64,000 bases of DNA from Vreelandella subglaciescola (GTDB lineage Bacteria > Pseudomonadota > Gammaproteobacteria > Pseudomonadales > Halomonadaceae): the NCBI RefSeq assembly GCF_900142895.1, contig NZ_LT670847.1:186001-250000 (forward strand), read 5' to 3'. Below the pieces are notes generated by a model. The model did not search any database, was not told the origin of the DNA, and saw nothing but the letters and a program-made list of their open reading frames with translations. How positions within the stretch are numbered: position 1 is the first letter of the stretch; each line of letters opens with the position of its first letter. The translations under genes were made by a program, and so were the position numbers. This document shows, piece after piece, positions 37,297 through 48,910 of this stretch.

Positions 37297-40026
37297 ATGG
37301 GTGACATCGCCAGAGAAATTCTGCCCGTTAACATTGAAGACGAGCTTAAGCAGTCGTATCTCGACTATGCGATGAGCGTCATTATCGGCCGTGCGCTTCC
37401 TGACGTGCGCGACGGCCTTAAGCCCGTGCATCGGCGGGTGCTGTTCGCCATGCACGTGCTCAATAATGACTGGAACAAGCCGTACAAGAAATCGGCGCGT
37501 GTGGTCGGCGATGTGATCGGTAAGTACCACCCCCACGGGGATAGCGCCGTGTACGACACCATCGTACGCATGGCGCAGCACTTTTCGATGCGCCACGTGC
37601 TGGTCGACGGCCAGGGCAACTTCGGTTCGATCGACGGCGATAACGCTGCCGCCATGCGTTACACCGAAGTACGCATGGCGCGGCTGGCCCACGAGCTGCT
37701 GGCCGATCTGGATAAAGACACCGTTGACTGGGTCGACAACTACGACGGCACCGAGCGCATCCCCGACGTTCTGCCTACCCGCGTGCCCAACCTGTTGATC
37801 AACGGCTCCTCGGGCATTGCCGTGGGCATGGCGACCAACATCCCGCCGCATAACATGAGCGAGATCATCGACGCCTGCCTGGCGTTGATCGACGACTACA
37901 CGCTGTCCATTGATGACCTGATGGAGTACGTGCCGGGGCCGGATTTCCCTACCGGCGGCATTATCAACGGCCGCGCCGGGATTCTCGAAGCCTACCGCAC
38001 CGGCCGCGGGCGTATTTATATCCGCGCCTGTCACACCATCGAGCATGACGACAAGAGCGGCCGCGACCACATTATCGTCACCGAGCTGCCGTATCAGGTG
38101 AACAAGGCGCGGCTGATTGAAAAGATCGCCGAGCTGGTCAAGGAAAAGCGCATCGAAGGCATTGCCGAGCTGCGCGACGAGTCGGATAAAGACGGTCTGC
38201 GCGTCGTCATCGAGGCCAAGCGCGGCGAGTCCGGCGAGGTGATCGTCAACAATCTGTTTGCCCAGACCCAGCTGCAAAATGTCTTCGGCATCAACATGGT
38301 GGCGCTGGAAAACGGCCAGCCGCACCTGCTCAATCTGAAAGAGTTTCTCGAAGCCTTTGTCCGCCACCGCCGCGAAGTGGTCACCCGGCGCACGCTGTTC
38401 GAGCTGAAGAAAGCCCGCGAGCGCGGTCATCTGCTCGAAGGCCTGACCGTGGCTATCTCAAACATCGATGAAGTGATCGCGCTGGTTAAGGCCGCGCCCA
38501 ACCCGGCCGAGGCCAAGGAAAAACTGCTGGCGACCACCTGGCAGCCGGGCCAGGTGACCGGCATGCTTGAACGCGCCGGCGCCACCTCGTGCAAGCCCGC
38601 AGAGCTGGATGAAGCCTTTGGCCTCAACACCGCAGCGACGGCCTATCAGCTGTCGCCGGCGCAGGCGCAGGCGATTCTGGAGCTGCGGCTGCACCGTTTG
38701 ACTGGCCTTGAAACCGAGAAGCTGCTCAGCGAATACCTGACGATTCTTGAGCGGATTGCCGAGCTGACCGAGATTCTGGCCTCGCCCGACCGGCTGATGG
38801 ACGTCATCCGCGAAGAGCTGGTCGCCGTGCGTGATCAGTACAGCGACCCGCGCCGCACCGAGATTCAGGCCAGCCATCTGGACCTGTCCATCGAGGACCT
38901 GATCGCCGAAGAAGACATGGTGGTCACCGTTTCGCGCTCGGGCTACGCCAAGACTCAGCCGCTGTCCGACTATCAGGCGCAGCATCGCGGCGGGCGCGGC
39001 AAGTCGGCCACGGCGATGAAAGACGAAGACGTCATCGAGCACCTGCTGGTCGCCTCGACCCACGACACCGTGCTGCTGTTCTCCAACCGCGGCAAGGTCT
39101 ATTGGCTCAAGGTCTACGAAATGCCCAACGCCAGCCGTGGCTCGCGGGGCAAACCGCTGGTCAACATGCTGCCGCTGGCCGAAGGCGAAGCGATTAACGC
39201 CATCATGCCGGTGCGCGAGTACGATCCCGATCACTACATCTTTTTTGCCACGGCCAAGGGCACGGTCAAGCGCACCAGCCTTGAGCAGTTCTCGCGGCCG
39301 CGTAGCGTCGGGCTGATCGCCATTGATATCGACGACGACGACCGCCTGGTCGGTGCGGCGATTACCTCAGGTCAAGACCACGCCATGCTGCTGTCGTCCA
39401 ACGGCAAGGCCATCCGCTTTGAAGAAGGTAACGTGCGCGCCATGGGCCGCACGGCCCGCGGCGTGCGCGGCATGCGTCTGGCCAAGGGCGCCGAAGTCAT
39501 CAGTCTGATCATTCCCCAGCACCAGCAGATTGACGCCGAAGACGAGGCCAGTGCCGACGTTGAGAGTGCTGAAAGTGCAACGCACGTCGAGCCTGCCAGC
39601 GCGCCGTCGCCGATCTACATTCTGACCGCCAGTGAAAACGGCTACGGCAAGCGCACGCTGCTGGGCGAGTTCCCGCTGCGCGGCCGCGGCGGGCAGGGCG
39701 TTATCGCCATGCAGACCAGCGAGCGCAACGGCGCGTTGGTGGCCGGTATGCAGGTCTACGACAGCGACGAAATGATGTTGATCACCGACCGCGGCACTCT
39801 GGTGCGTACCCGGGTTGACGAAGTCTCGACCACCTCGCGCAACACCCAGGGCGTGATGCTTATCCGTCTGGGTAAAGAAGAGCACCTGGTGAAAACCGTG
39901 CGCGTTGACGAGCCCGAAGACACGGCGCCGGACGCGCTTGACGCCGACGCCGAAAGCGCTGACGAAAACGTCGAAAATCAAGACGTTGAGAATGAAGAGG
40001 GCGGCAGCGATGACCCGTCAGCATAA
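37297..40026 (+). CDS. gyrA: DNA gyrase subunit A
   Basis: GyrA is the DNA-cleaving subunit of gyrase. The 909-residue protein has the catalytic Tyr122 in MRYTEVR, the quinolone-resistance region GDSAVYDT with wild-type Ser83 and Asp87, and the GyrA-box region QRGGRGKS in the C-terminal beta-pinwheel ([15 protein letters not shown]). The ATG at 37297 ([16 protein letters not shown]) has AAAGGA 10 bases upstream. An acidic tail ([17 protein letters not shown] onward) ends the chain. Its last 17 bases overlap serC, so the gyrA-serC-pheA-tyrA/aroA-cmk-rpsA series probably forms one transcription unit, at least in part. Confidence 0.97.
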   Translation: MGDIAREILPVNIEDELKQSYLDYAMSVIIGRALPDVRDGLKPVHRRVLFAMHVLNNDWNKPYKKSARVVGDVIGKYHPHGDSAVYDTIVRMAQHFSMRHVLVDGQGNFGSIDGDNAAAMRYTEVRMARLAHELLADLDKDTVDWVDNYDGTERIPDVLPTRVPNLLINGSSGIAVGMATNIPPHNMSEIIDACLALIDDYTLSIDDLMEYVPGPDFPTGGIINGRAGILEAYRTGRGRIYIRACHTIEHDDKSGRDHIIVTELPYQVNKARLIEKIAELVKEKRIEGIAELRDESDKDGLRVVIEAKRGESGEVIVNNLFAQTQLQNVFGINMVALENGQPHLLNLKEFLEAFVRHRREVVTRRTLFELKKARERGHLLEGLTVAISNIDEVIALVKAAPNPAEAKEKLLATTWQPGQVTGMLERAGATSCKPAELDEAFGLNTAATAYQLSPAQAQAILELRLHRLTGLETEKLLSEYLTILERIAELTEILASPDRLMDVIREELVAVRDQYSDPRRTEIQASHLDLSIEDLIAEEDMVVTVSRSGYAKTQPLSDYQAQHRGGRGKSATAMKDEDVIEHLLVASTHDTVLLFSNRGKVYWLKVYEMPNASRGSRGKPLVNMLPLAEGEAINAIMPVREYDPDHYIFFATAKGTVKRTSLEQFSRPRSVGLIAIDIDDDDRLVGAAITSGQDHAMLLSSNGKAIRFEEGNVRAMGRTARGVRGMRLAKGAEVISLIIPQHQQIDAEDEASADVESAESATHVEPASAPSPIYILTASENGYGKRTLLGEFPLRGRGGQGVIAMQTSERNGALVAGMQVYDSDEMMLITDRGTLVRTRVDEVSTTSRNTQGVMLIRLGKEEHLVKTVRVDEPEDTAPDALDADAESADENVENQDVENEEGGSDDPSA

Positions 40027-41113
40027 TTTTTGTGCGGGGCCGGCAGCGCTGCCCACTGCGGTACTCGAGCGCGCTCAGGCGGAAATGCTCGACTACCGCG
40101 GCTACGGTCTTTCGACCATGGAAATGAGCCACCGCAGCGCCGAGTTTGTCGCCATTGCCGAGCGCGCCGAGGCCGATCTGCGTACGCTGTTGGGCGTGCC
40201 GGATAACTACAAGGTGCTGTTCTTTCAAGGCGGCGCCACGCTGCAGTCCTCCATGCTGCCGATGAATCTGCTGGGCAAGGGCGGCAGCGCCAACTTTATC
40301 CAAACCGGCATCTGGAGCAAAAAGGCGCTGGCGGAAGCGCAACAGCTGTGCGTGTCGCACCATTTGGCAGCGAGCACCGAGGCCGACGGCAACGTCGCGG
40401 TGCCGCGCCAAGAAGCGCTTTCTATCAGCCATGACGCCGCCTACCTGCACTACGCCGCTAACGAAACCATCGGCGGGCTGGCGTTTGACTACACGCCTCA
40501 GGCGCGCCGCGCCGATGGCGTTGACGTGCCGCTGGTGTGCGATATGTCATCGAGCATTCTCTCCGGCCCGATTGATGTCTCGCAGTTTGGTGTGATCTAC
40601 GCTGGCGCGCAGAAAAACATCGGCCCGGCGGGGCTGACGCTGGTCATCGTCCGCGACGACCTGCTGGATCAGGCGCAAGCGGGCATGCCCGGTTTGTTTA
40701 GCTACAAGGCCATGGCCAAAGCTGGTTCGATGATCAACACGCCGCCGACCTACGCCTGGTACCTGACCGGGCTGGTATTTGAATGGCTCAAAAACGACGT
40801 GGGCGGCCTTGAGGCGATGGACGCGATCAATCAGCGCAAAGCCGACAAGCTCTACGCGGCGATTGACCAAAGCGGCTTTTACAGCAACCCGATTGCACCG
40901 TTAAACCGCTCGCGGATGAACGTGCCCTTTGTGTTGGCGGATGCGCGTCTGGACGACGAGTTTTTGCAGGACGCCGACGCCGCCGGGCTGTTGAATTTGA
41001 AAGGCCATCGGAGCGTGGGCGGCATGCGTGCCAGCCTGTACAACGCCGTACCCGAAACCGCCGTGGATGCGCTGACCGCGTTCATGGCCGATTTTGAACA
41101 ACGAAAAGGCTAA
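40010..41113 (+). CDS. serC: Phosphoserine aminotransferase
   Basis: SerC makes 3-phosphoserine from 3-phosphohydroxypyruvate for serine and takes part in pyridoxal phosphate synthesis. The 367-residue product begins [19 protein letters not shown] and has the pyridoxal-phosphate lysine in [18 protein letters not shown], with FFQGGATLQ as a further signature. It starts inside the 3' end of gyrA, supported by a purine-rich GAGGGCGG stretch, and is followed after 5 bases by pheA, the order found in Pseudomonas. Confidence 0.97.
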   Translation: MTRQHNFCAGPAALPTAVLERAQAEMLDYRGYGLSTMEMSHRSAEFVAIAERAEADLRTLLGVPDNYKVLFFQGGATLQSSMLPMNLLGKGGSANFIQTGIWSKKALAEAQQLCVSHHLAASTEADGNVAVPRQEALSISHDAAYLHYAANETIGGLAFDYTPQARRADGVDVPLVCDMSSSILSGPIDVSQFGVIYAGAQKNIGPAGLTLVIVRDDLLDQAQAGMPGLFSYKAMAKAGSMINTPPTYAWYLTGLVFEWLKNDVGGLEAMDAINQRKADKLYAAIDQSGFYSNPIAPLNRSRMNVPFVLADARLDDEFLQDADAAGLLNLKGHRSVGGMRASLYNAVPETAVDALTAFMADFEQRKG

Positions 41114-41118
41114 CCACC

Positions 41119-42210
41119 ATGTCTGATGCGTCAGCCAGGCTGGACGCGCTGCGAGAGCGCATCGACCAGCTCGACAGCGATATTCTTCATCTGATCAGCG
41201 AGCGCGCCCAGTGCGCCAAGGATGTCGCTGCAGTCAAGCTTGCCGAAGATCCGACCACGCTGTTCTACCGCCCCGAGCGTGAAGCCCATGTGCTGCGCCG
41301 GATCATGGCGGCGAACAAGGGGCCGCTTTCCGATGAGGAAATGGCGCGGCTGTTCCGCGAGATCATGTCGGCCTGTCTCGCGCTTGAGCAGCCGGTCAAA
41401 GTCGCCTATTTGGGGCCCGAGGGCACCTTTACCCAGCAGGCGGCGCTCAAACACTTCGGAGAAAGTGCGGTCAGCCTGCCGATGGCAGCGATCGACGAAG
41501 TATTCCGCGAGGTAGAAGCGGGGGCGGTGAACTACGGCGTAGTGCCGGTGGAAAACTCCACCGAAGGCGTGGTCAACCACACCCTGGATACTTTTCTGGA
41601 ATCGTCGATTCACATCAGCGGCGAAGTGGTGCTGCGTATTCATCACCACCTGCTGGTGGGCGAAAATACCCGGCGCGACAAGGTCTCGCGGGTGTATTCG
41701 CATCCGCAGTCGTTCGCCCAATGCCGAAAATGGCTGGATGCCCACTACCCGCACGCCGAGCGTGTGGCCGTGGCCTCCAATGCCGAAGCCGCCAAGCTGG
41801 TCAGGACCGAGTGGCACAGCGCCGCGATTGCCGGCGACATGGCCGCCAAGCTTTACGATCTTGAAGTGATTGCCGATAAAATCGAAGACCGCCCGGATAA
41901 TTCCACGCGGTTTTTGATCATTGGCAGCCAGGATGCGCCGCTCTCGGGTGACGACAAGACCTCGCTGGTGGTGGCCATGCGTAACCAGCCCGGCGCGCTG
42001 CACGACCTGCTGGAGCCGTTCCATCGCCACCAGATCGACATGACGCGGCTGGAAACGCGCCCCTCGCGCAGCGGCGTATGGAACTACGTGTTCTTTATCG
42101 ACTTCATCGGCCATCACGAGCAGCCCCATGTTGCCGCGATGCTTGATGAAGTGCGCCTGCGCGCTGCCGACCTGAAGGTGCTGGGGTCTTACCCCCAAGG
42201 TGTGCTGTGA
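41119..42210 (+). CDS. pheA: Bifunctional chorismate mutase / prephenate dehydratase
   Basis: PheA converts chorismate to prephenate and then to phenylpyruvate, the route to phenylalanine. The 363-residue protein has the AroQ-type mutase domain (about 1-90, RIDQLDSDILHLISERAQCAKDV), the dehydratase domain (VAYLGPEGTFTQQAALKHFG to VPVENSTEGVVNHTLDTF) and a C-terminal ACT domain (SLVVAMRNQPGALHDLLEPFHRHQIDMTRLETRPSR) that should give phenylalanine feedback. Its stop overlaps the GTG of the next gene; hisC, which often separates them in Pseudomonas, is missing. Confidence 0.97.
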   Translation: MSDASARLDALRERIDQLDSDILHLISERAQCAKDVAAVKLAEDPTTLFYRPEREAHVLRRIMAANKGPLSDEEMARLFREIMSACLALEQPVKVAYLGPEGTFTQQAALKHFGESAVSLPMAAIDEVFREVEAGAVNYGVVPVENSTEGVVNHTLDTFLESSIHISGEVVLRIHHHLLVGENTRRDKVSRVYSHPQSFAQCRKWLDAHYPHAERVAVASNAEAAKLVRTEWHSAAIAGDMAAKLYDLEVIADKIEDRPDNSTRFLIIGSQDAPLSGDDKTSLVVAMRNQPGALHDLLEPFHRHQIDMTRLETRPSRSGVWNYVFFIDFIGHHEQPHVAAMLDEVRLRAADLKVLGSYPQGVL

Positions 42211-44489
42211 GCCAGGCGTCAGTGAATGAATCTGCCGTTGATGAGTCACGCTTGCTGATTGTCGGGCTGGGGCTGATCGGCGGCTCGCTGGCCGCCGCGC
42301 TGCGCGCTGCCGGCTTTCAGGGCGAGATCATGGCCTGCGACCCCGACGCCCGCGAGATTGAGCGCGGCATCGAGATGGGGCTAATCGACGGTGGCAGCAC
42401 GCGGCTGGCCGAGCAGGCGCCAGCGGCAAGTATGATTGTGCTGGCCGTGCCGGTGCTGGCCATGGAAAGCGTGATGGGCGAGCTTGCCACACTCAACCCC
42501 ACGCTTGCCGGGCAGGTGGTCACCGATGTGGGCAGCACCAAGGCAGCGATTCGCGATGCGGCCCTCAAGGTATTTGGCCATATGCCGCCTACGCTGGTGC
42601 TCGGCCACCCGATTGCCGGCTCGGAAAAAAGCGGCGTGGCGGCGGCCAATTCCACCCTGTATGTGGATCACAACGTGATTCTAACGCCCGAAGCGGAGAC
42701 CGATGCCGGCGCCTTGGCGAGGGTGCGCGCGCTGTGGCAAGCCTGCGGTGCCCAGGTGCTGGAAATGGACGTATCGCGCCACGACGAAGTGCTGGCGCAA
42801 ACCAGCCATTTGCCGCACCTGCTGGCGTTTTCGCTGGTGGATACGCTGGCGCGTCAGGATCAGCGGCTGGATATTTTCCGCTACGCGGCGGGTGGTTTTC
42901 GTGATTTTACCCGCATTGCCGGCAGCGATCCGGTAATGTGGCGGGATATCTTTACCGCCAACCGCGAGGCGGTGCTTTCCTCGCTGGATGATTTCGAGAG
43001 GGGGCTTGCGCGCCTGCGCACGGCCGTTGAAACCGGCGACGGCGACGCCATGCTGGCCACCTTTGATCGCGCCAGCCATGCGCGCCATTATTTTGAATCA
43101 CTGCTGAATAAAACCAGTTATCAGACGGAATATGCTATGCAATCACAGGGTCAGGTGACTTACCGGGTGCGTCCGGGCGGCAGCGCTCAGGGCAGCGTGC
43201 GCGTTCCCGGCGACAAGTCGATTTCGCACCGTTCGATTATGCTCGGCGCGCTCGCCGAGGGCGTTACCACGGTGACCGGCTTTCTCGAAGGCGAAGACAG
43301 CCTCGCCACGCTGCAGGCGTTTCGTGAAATGGGCGTAGCCATTGAAGGGCCGCACCAGGGGCGCGTGGTCATTCATGGCGTAGGCATGCACGGGTTACAG
43401 GCGCCGTCAGGGCCGATTTACGTCGGCAACTCGGGTACCGCGATGCGCCTGTTTGCCGGGCTGCTGGCCGGTCAGGCCTTTACCAGCGAACTCACCGGTG
43501 ATGAATCGCTGACCAGGCGCCCGATGAATCGCGTGGCCGAGCCGCTGCGCGCCATGGGCGCGGTCATCGACACCGCCGAGGGCGGCCGCCCGCCGCTGCA
43601 TATTCACGGCGGCGCGTCGCTTAAAGGGATGTATTACGACATGCCGGTGGCCAGCGCTCAGGTGAAGTCCTGCCTGCTGCTGGCCGGCCTCTACGCCGAC
43701 GGCGAAACCCGTGTGCGCGAACCGGCGCCCACCCGCGATCACACCGAACGTATGCTCGGCGGCTTTGGCTACCAGGTCGAGCGTCAGGGCGATACCTGCT
43801 GGCTCAACGGTGGCGAGCGTCTGACCGCCGGCGCGATTGACGTGCCCGCGGATATTTCCTCGGCGACGTTTTTCATGGTTGCCGCAGCGATTACGCCGGA
43901 CGCCGACCTGACGCTTGAGCACGTGGGCATCAATCCCACGCGCATTGGCGTGATCAACATCCTTACGTTGATGGGCGCGAACCTTGAGCTGGTCAATGAG
44001 CGCGAAATAGGCGGCGAACCGGTCGCGGACATCCGCGTGCGCTATGCGCCGCTGACAGGCATTGATATTCCCGTAGCGCAGGTGCCGCTGGCGATTGACG
44101 AGTTTCCCGCGCTGTTTATTGCCGCGGCCAACGCCTCGGGCACCACCCGGCTGCGCGGCGCCGCTGAGCTGCGGGTCAAGGAGTCCGATCGCCTGCAGGC
44201 CATGGCCGACGGCCTTGCCACGCTGGGCGTTGAGCACCGTCTGCTCGATGAAGGCATCGACATCGTCGGCAACGGCGATGCGCAAACGCCCAGCTACGGC
44301 GGCGGTCGCATCGATAGCCTGGGCGATCACCGCATTGCCATGGCGTTTGCCGTAGCAGCGTTGCGCGCCGGTGATGACATCGTTATCGACAACTGCGCCA
44401 ACGTCGCCACGTCGTTCCCCGACTTTATCGAGCTGGCCACGCGCATCGGCATGACGCTGGACGCGGAGCGCGCGGGCGGAGAAGGCTAA
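42207..44489 (+). CDS. tyrA-aroA: Fused prephenate dehydrogenase and EPSP synthase (TyrA-AroA)
   Basis: The first ~300 of 760 residues are a NAD-dependent dehydrogenase ([30 protein letters not shown] with the catalytic His preceding) that takes prephenate or arogenate toward tyrosine. From about residue 320 an EPSP synthase follows ([40 protein letters not shown]; the [12 protein letters not shown] lysine/arginine site; [15 protein letters not shown]). It joins two steps of aromatic synthesis in one chain; the same fusion exists in Pseudomonas relatives. Translation starts at GTG 42207, overlapping the pheA stop, and ends in TAATG with cmk. Confidence 0.95.
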   Translation: MSQASVNESAVDESRLLIVGLGLIGGSLAAALRAAGFQGEIMACDPDAREIERGIEMGLIDGGSTRLAEQAPAASMIVLAVPVLAMESVMGELATLNPTLAGQVVTDVGSTKAAIRDAALKVFGHMPPTLVLGHPIAGSEKSGVAAANSTLYVDHNVILTPEAETDAGALARVRALWQACGAQVLEMDVSRHDEVLAQTSHLPHLLAFSLVDTLARQDQRLDIFRYAAGGFRDFTRIAGSDPVMWRDIFTANREAVLSSLDDFERGLARLRTAVETGDGDAMLATFDRASHARHYFESLLNKTSYQTEYAMQSQGQVTYRVRPGGSAQGSVRVPGDKSISHRSIMLGALAEGVTTVTGFLEGEDSLATLQAFREMGVAIEGPHQGRVVIHGVGMHGLQAPSGPIYVGNSGTAMRLFAGLLAGQAFTSELTGDESLTRRPMNRVAEPLRAMGAVIDTAEGGRPPLHIHGGASLKGMYYDMPVASAQVKSCLLLAGLYADGETRVREPAPTRDHTERMLGGFGYQVERQGDTCWLNGGERLTAGAIDVPADISSATFFMVAAAITPDADLTLEHVGINPTRIGVINILTLMGANLELVNEREIGGEPVADIRVRYAPLTGIDIPVAQVPLAIDEFPALFIAAANASGTTRLRGAAELRVKESDRLQAMADGLATLGVEHRLLDEGIDIVGNGDAQTPSYGGGRIDSLGDHRIAMAFAVAALRAGDDIVIDNCANVATSFPDFIELATRIGMTLDAERAGGEG

Positions 44490-45187
44490 TGAACGCCAGC
44501 GTTCTGACCGATAACGTGTTGACCATTGACGGCCCCGGCGGGGCGGGCAAGGGCACCATCAGCGGCTTGCTTGCCGAGCGGCTGGGCTGGCACCTGCTGG
44601 ACAGCGGCGCGCTCTACCGGCTGACCGCCTATGCCGCAGGCAAGCACAGCATCGCGTTTGACGACGAAGCCGGCCTTGCGCAAGTCGCCGAAAACCTTGA
44701 CGTAGCGTTTCCGGTGGCCGACGGCGCGGTGCAAACGCTGCTTGAAGGCGAAGACGTCAGCCGCGCGATTCGTACCGAGCAGGCCGGTGAGCGCGCCTCA
44801 AAAGTGGCCGCATTGCCGGCAGTGCGCACGGCACTGCTCAAACGCCAGCGCGACTTCAGCCAGCCGCCGGGGCTGGTGGCCGACGGCCGCGACATGGGCA
44901 CGGTGGTGTTTCCTGGCGCGGCGCTGAAGATATTTCTCACCGCCAGCGCTGATGAACGTGCCCGCCGCCGGTATGAGCAGTTGCAGCAAGCCGGCGTGGA
45001 TGCTAGTCTTTCAAGTCTTTTACAGGAAATTCAGGCACGCGATGCACGCGACACGCAGCGCAGCGTGGCACCTCTCAAGCCGGCAGATGATGCCATTACG
45101 CTTGATACCACGCGCCTGAGTATACCGGAAGTGGTTGAACAGCTGACCGAATGGCTTGCCCTGCGGGGTATGACGTCCGGCGCTTGA
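44489..45187 (+). CDS. cmk: Cytidylate kinase
   Basis: Cmk phosphorylates CMP and dCMP with ATP. The 232-residue protein carries the P-loop [20 protein letters not shown], the substrate segment [10 protein letters not shown] and the [21 protein letters not shown] catalytic stretch. The ATG shares a base with the stop of tyrA-aroA (TAATG), so the two are coupled. rpsA follows after 186 bases, the conserved cmk-rpsA pair. Confidence 0.97.
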   Translation: MNASVLTDNVLTIDGPGGAGKGTISGLLAERLGWHLLDSGALYRLTAYAAGKHSIAFDDEAGLAQVAENLDVAFPVADGAVQTLLEGEDVSRAIRTEQAGERASKVAALPAVRTALLKRQRDFSQPPGLVADGRDMGTVVFPGAALKIFLTASADERARRRYEQLQQAGVDASLSSLLQEIQARDARDTQRSVAPLKPADDAITLDTTRLSIPEVVEQLTEWLALRGMTSGA

Positions 45188-45373
45188 TTCTCCCTTGCGG
45201 CGCTTTTGATGCGGCGTCACGGCGTGGCCGGGCAGTTTACTCACACACGATGAGCCCGACCAGGTCTAACCAGCGTTAACGCCCTTGAAAGCAGAGTGAC
45301 ATTAGGCCCGTACTTGCTGGTGGTACGGAGAAGGCAGCGATGCCTCAAACAACGTTGATCACGTAGGAACACC

Positions 45374-47050
45374 ATGAGCGAAAGCTTTGCTGAACTGTTT
45401 GAACAGTCTCTTAACGACATCAATATGGAGCCGGGCGCGATCGTTGCGGCTCAGGTTGTCGACATTGACGGTGACTGGGTTACCGTTAACGCCGGTCTGA
45501 AATCCGAAGGCCAGATCCCCGCTTCGCAATTCCTCGACGAAAACGGCGAGCTCGCCATTGCCATCGGCGATGACGTGCACGTGGCGCTTGAAGCCGTGGA
45601 AGATGGCTTCGGTGAAACGCGTCTGTCGCGCGAAAAAGCCAAGCGTGCCGAAGCGTGGAAAGTGCTGGAAGCTGCTTTCGAGAAAGACGAAATCATCAAG
45701 GGCGTGATCAACGGCAAGGTCAAGGGTGGCTTCACCGTTGACGTTGATTCCATTCGCGCCTTCCTGCCGGGCTCGCTGGTTGACGTGCGTCCGGTGCGCG
45801 ACACCACGCACCTGGAACACAAAGAGCTGGACTTTAAAGTCATCAAGCTCGACCCCAAGCGCAACAACGTTGTCGTATCGCGTCGTGCCGTGCTTGAAGC
45901 GGAAAACAGTGCCGAGCGCGAAGCGCTGCTGGCCACGCTTCAGGAAGGCCAGCAGATCAAGGGTATCGTCAAGAACCTGACCGACTACGGCGCCTTTGTT
46001 GATCTGGGTGGCGTTGACGGCCTGCTGCACATCACCGATATGGCCTGGAAGCGCATCAAGCATCCGTCCGAAATCGTTGCCGTTGGCGACGAGATCAACG
46101 TCAAGGTGCTGAAGTTTGACCGCGAGCGTAACCGCGTATCGCTGGGTCTCAAGCAGCTGGGTGAAGATCCGTGGGTCAACATCAAGGGCCGCTACCCGGA
46201 AGGCACCAAGGTTCACGCCACCGTGACCAACCTGACCGACTACGGCTGCTTCGCCGAGCTGGAAGAAGGCGTCGAAGGTCTGGTTCACGTCTCCGAAATG
46301 GACTGGACCAACAAGAACATCCACCCCTCCAAGGTTGTGCAGGTGGGTGACGATGTTGACGTCATGGTGCTGGATATCGACGAAGAGCGTCGTCGTATCT
46401 CGCTGGGTATCAAGCAGTGCACGGCCAACCCGTGGGAAACCTTCAACGCCGAGTTCAACAAGGGCGATCGCGTTTCCGGCACCATCAAGTCGATCACCGA
46501 CTTCGGTATCTTCATCGGTCTGGCTGGCGGCATCGACGGCCTGGTACACCTGTCCGACATCTCCTGGACTGACACCGGCGAAGAAGCGGTACGTGGCTTC
46601 AAGAAAGGCGACGAAGCCGAAGCCGTTATCCTCTCGATTGATCCCGAGCGCGAGCGCATCTCGCTGGGTATCAAGCAGATGGATACCGATCCGGTAGCCG
46701 AGTACCTGTCGGTTAACGACAAGGGCACCATCGTCACCGGTCGTGTCGTTGAAGTTGACGCCAAGGAAGCTCAGGTTGAGCTGGCGACTGACGTCGTTGC
46801 TCTGCTGAAAGCCTCCGAGATCAGCGCTGATCGCGTTGAAGACGCGCGCAACGTGCTTAACGAAGGCGACAGCGTTGAAGCGCGCATCGTCAGCGTTGAC
46901 CGCAAGAGCCGTCAGATCAATCTTTCGGTCAAGGCCAAGGATCAGGACGACACGCGTCAGAACATGAAGAAGTTGCAGGACCAGGATCAGGATGCAGGTG
47001 GTGCCACTACCATCGGTGACCTGATCAAGCAGCAGATGGGTCAAGACTAA
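45374..47050 (+). CDS. rpsA: 30S ribosomal protein S1
   Basis: S1 binds the leader of mRNAs and brings them to the small subunit. The 558-residue product is full length with six S1/OB repeats (for example [74 protein letters not shown]). The 186-base leader upstream of the ATG is where S1 usually controls its own translation; a weak TAGGA site precedes the start. A strong terminator follows. ihfB, the usual next gene, is absent and an insertion sequence begins about 340 bases downstream. Confidence 0.98.
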   Translation: MSESFAELFEQSLNDINMEPGAIVAAQVVDIDGDWVTVNAGLKSEGQIPASQFLDENGELAIAIGDDVHVALEAVEDGFGETRLSREKAKRAEAWKVLEAAFEKDEIIKGVINGKVKGGFTVDVDSIRAFLPGSLVDVRPVRDTTHLEHKELDFKVIKLDPKRNNVVVSRRAVLEAENSAEREALLATLQEGQQIKGIVKNLTDYGAFVDLGGVDGLLHITDMAWKRIKHPSEIVAVGDEINVKVLKFDRERNRVSLGLKQLGEDPWVNIKGRYPEGTKVHATVTNLTDYGCFAELEEGVEGLVHVSEMDWTNKNIHPSKVVQVGDDVDVMVLDIDEERRRISLGIKQCTANPWETFNAEFNKGDRVSGTIKSITDFGIFIGLAGGIDGLVHLSDISWTDTGEEAVRGFKKGDEAEAVILSIDPERERISLGIKQMDTDPVAEYLSVNDKGTIVTGRVVEVDAKEAQVELATDVVALLKASEISADRVEDARNVLNEGDSVEARIVSVDRKSRQINLSVKAKDQDDTRQNMKKLQDQDQDAGGATTIGDLIKQQMGQD

Positions 47051-47076
47051 GCGTCTCAGATTGACTGCTATGATTA

Positions 47077-47104
47077 AACGCCGCCCTCCGGGGCGGCGTT
47101 TTTT
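47077..47104 (+). terminator. Rho-independent terminator of rpsA
   Basis: A perfect 10-base stem (AACGCCGCCC and GGGCGGCGTT) closes on TCCG and runs into TTTT, 27 bases after the rpsA stop codon. Confidence 0.92.
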
Positions 47105-47440
47105 ATGCGTGCCGATTAATGCTCGGGTGAGCGCTGCGCTAACGATTGGGTTGAAAGCTGTGGTTTAAGGTTTAGCCAGTGATTGTTATAAATGCCGCTA
47201 TATGCAATTAATATGATCGTGACTATTACGCCACGATGCGCGAGTCTTTTGCTACGCTTCTATGATTAATGGTTGCGAGTTGCCGTTTATACAGCAATAA
47301 TATGTCAGGTAATTGAACGCCTGTTCCTATTGGTGGTCAATATATTTTGTTACGGTCGTACTGATTCTGCTCTCTGCGATTTTCCGCCTGTATGCGGTTC
47401 TTGCAGGTGTCATTCAGTCACGTCCCCCCGCCTTATTCAC
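47105..47440. other. AT-richer gap between rpsA terminator and IS1380-type element
   Basis: These 336 bases are visibly lower in GC than the flanks and contain no credible gene; an in-frame extension of the transposase across this stretch has no family resemblance. No remnant of ihfB was recognisable. Confidence 0.5.
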
Positions 47441-47461
47441 CGGGCTGAGACAGAAAAGAAG

Positions 47462-47532
47462 ATGGCGAGCAGTTTCTCTTGTAGAATCAATATGTTCCTA
47501 ACCGAACTTGACTCAAGAGGACCACTCGCCAT
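47462..47532 (+). promoter_or_regulatory. Hairpin masking the transposase start in read-through RNA
   Basis: ATGGCGAG and CTCTTG at 47462-47481 pair with CAAGAG and CTCGCCAT at 47514-47532. The right arm holds the ribosome-binding site (AAGAGG) and most of the transposase ATG, so RNA entering from outside would hide them. Similar protective hairpins are known in IS10 and IS200-type elements. Confidence 0.6.
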
Positions 47533-48910
47533 GGGTGAAAGCCTATCCCCCTGGACCCCGTCATGCAACGGGTCCATCCGCGTCGAGCTCAGCGGCCATC
47601 GCACCACCAGCGACAGCGGTGCTTTGCTGTTGCGTGAAGCCCTCGACAACAGCGGCATGATCGATGCGCTGGACGACCATCTGGTCGATCATCGCGACCC
47701 GGATCGCGTCCGCCACTCGTTAGCCAGCCAGCTGCGTACCCTGGTGCTGCAGCGTTCGATGGGCTGGATCGACCTCAGCGATACCGACACGCTCCGCCGT
47801 GACCCGCTCTGGCAGCTAGCCTGCAGTGATGCCCGCGGGACAACGCCGTTGGCTCAGGACCGGCCATCTCAAGCGACGCTGTCGCGGCTGCTGACGTGCC
47901 TGGGCCGCGACGACAATATCGATACCGTGCATGAGGGCCTGCTGCGGCTGGCGGTCTGGCGACTGACCTCGCTGGACGGCGGCGAACGCCCCGAGCATCT
48001 GACGCTGGACATCGACGGCTTGCCGATCGACGTCCACGGCCACCAGGGCGGTTCGGCGTTTCATGGACTTTACGGGGCCAGAATCTACTCGCCTTTGGTG
48101 GCCTCGCTGGCAGAGACCGGCGACATGGTGGGCGGTCTGCTGCGTGAAGGTAACGCCGGCCCAGCCGAGAATGCCGATACCTGGATCCCACATCTGGTGC
48201 GGCGACTCAACGAGAGCACCGGGGCCAAGGTCAAGGTACGCATCGACGCGGGTTTCACCGACAACGACACGCTTGAGGCGCTGGAAGATCGCGACATCGA
48301 GTATCTGGGCCGGTTGCGCAGTCATACGGGCCTGCAGACACTGGCAGCGCCACATCTGAAGCGGCCACGCGGCCGGCCCCCCGAGCAACCTCGGGAATGG
48401 TGCCATGACCTGGCGTACCAAGCCGGTACCTGGCCGGCGCCGCGGCGCGTGGTGCTGGTGGTACAAGAGCGGCCCGATGATCTGCTGCTGCATGCCTTCT
48501 TTTTGGTCACCAACCTCGGCAAGTTCAACTGGCCGCCGGAAAAGGTCCTGGCGCTTTATCGCAAGCGCGGCAGCGCCGAAGCCCACATGGGCGAGGTGAA
48601 GTCGGCGCTCGACCTGCATCTCTCCTCGACTGATCGCGGTGTCTCCACCGTCCAGGACGTCATGGCCCGCAACGAGGTAAACCTGCTGCTGACTCTCTGC
48701 GCTTATCAGGTGCTACACGGGCTGCGTTGCCTGTTGGAACGACAGACCCGGCAGGGCTGGAGCCTGAAGCGGATGCGCGAGCAGGTGCTTAAGGTGGCCG
48801 CCACGCTGACAGTGCACGCCCGGCGCATCACCGTGCACCTCGGCGATGCCGCCGATAAATGGTGGCCATCTTTACTGAAAGGGTTGCCGCGGCTGACGGC
48901 ATTGACCTGA
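47531..48910 (+). CDS. IS1380-family transposase
   Basis: This 459-residue DDE transposase begins MGESLSPWTPSCNGSIRVEL and has candidate catalytic residues in LTLDIDGLPIDVHGHQ (first Asp), VRIDAGFTDNDTLEAL (second Asp) and RKRGSAEAHMGEVKSAL (Glu), the layout of IS1380 enzymes. The start at 47531 was chosen for AAGAGGACC upstream and family length; a longer frame reaching back to 47273 has no support. The gene is uninterrupted, so the element may be active. Confidence 0.88.
   Translation: MGESLSPWTPSCNGSIRVELSGHRTTSDSGALLLREALDNSGMIDALDDHLVDHRDPDRVRHSLASQLRTLVLQRSMGWIDLSDTDTLRRDPLWQLACSDARGTTPLAQDRPSQATLSRLLTCLGRDDNIDTVHEGLLRLAVWRLTSLDGGERPEHLTLDIDGLPIDVHGHQGGSAFHGLYGARIYSPLVASLAETGDMVGGLLREGNAGPAENADTWIPHLVRRLNESTGAKVKVRIDAGFTDNDTLEALEDRDIEYLGRLRSHTGLQTLAAPHLKRPRGRPPEQPREWCHDLAYQAGTWPAPRRVVLVVQERPDDLLLHAFFLVTNLGKFNWPPEKVLALYRKRGSAEAHMGEVKSALDLHLSSTDRGVSTVQDVMARNEVNLLLTLCAYQVLHGLRCLLERQTRQGWSLKRMREQVLKVAATLTVHARRITVHLGDAADKWWPSLLKGLPRLTALT

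Noticed and set aside
45359..47044. 561-codon frame antisense to rpsA
   Set aside because: Its codons are the reverse complement of S1 repeats; the plus-strand S1 protein is unambiguous. The same applies to long antisense frames over pheA (41131-42249), gyrA (37147-38430), gabD (7576-8655) and purH (9547-10680).
47273..47530. N-terminal extension of the IS1380 transposase
   Set aside because: The in-frame upstream codons give a sequence unlike IS1380 transposases and lie in AT-richer DNA before the hairpin; the ATG at 47531 is better.
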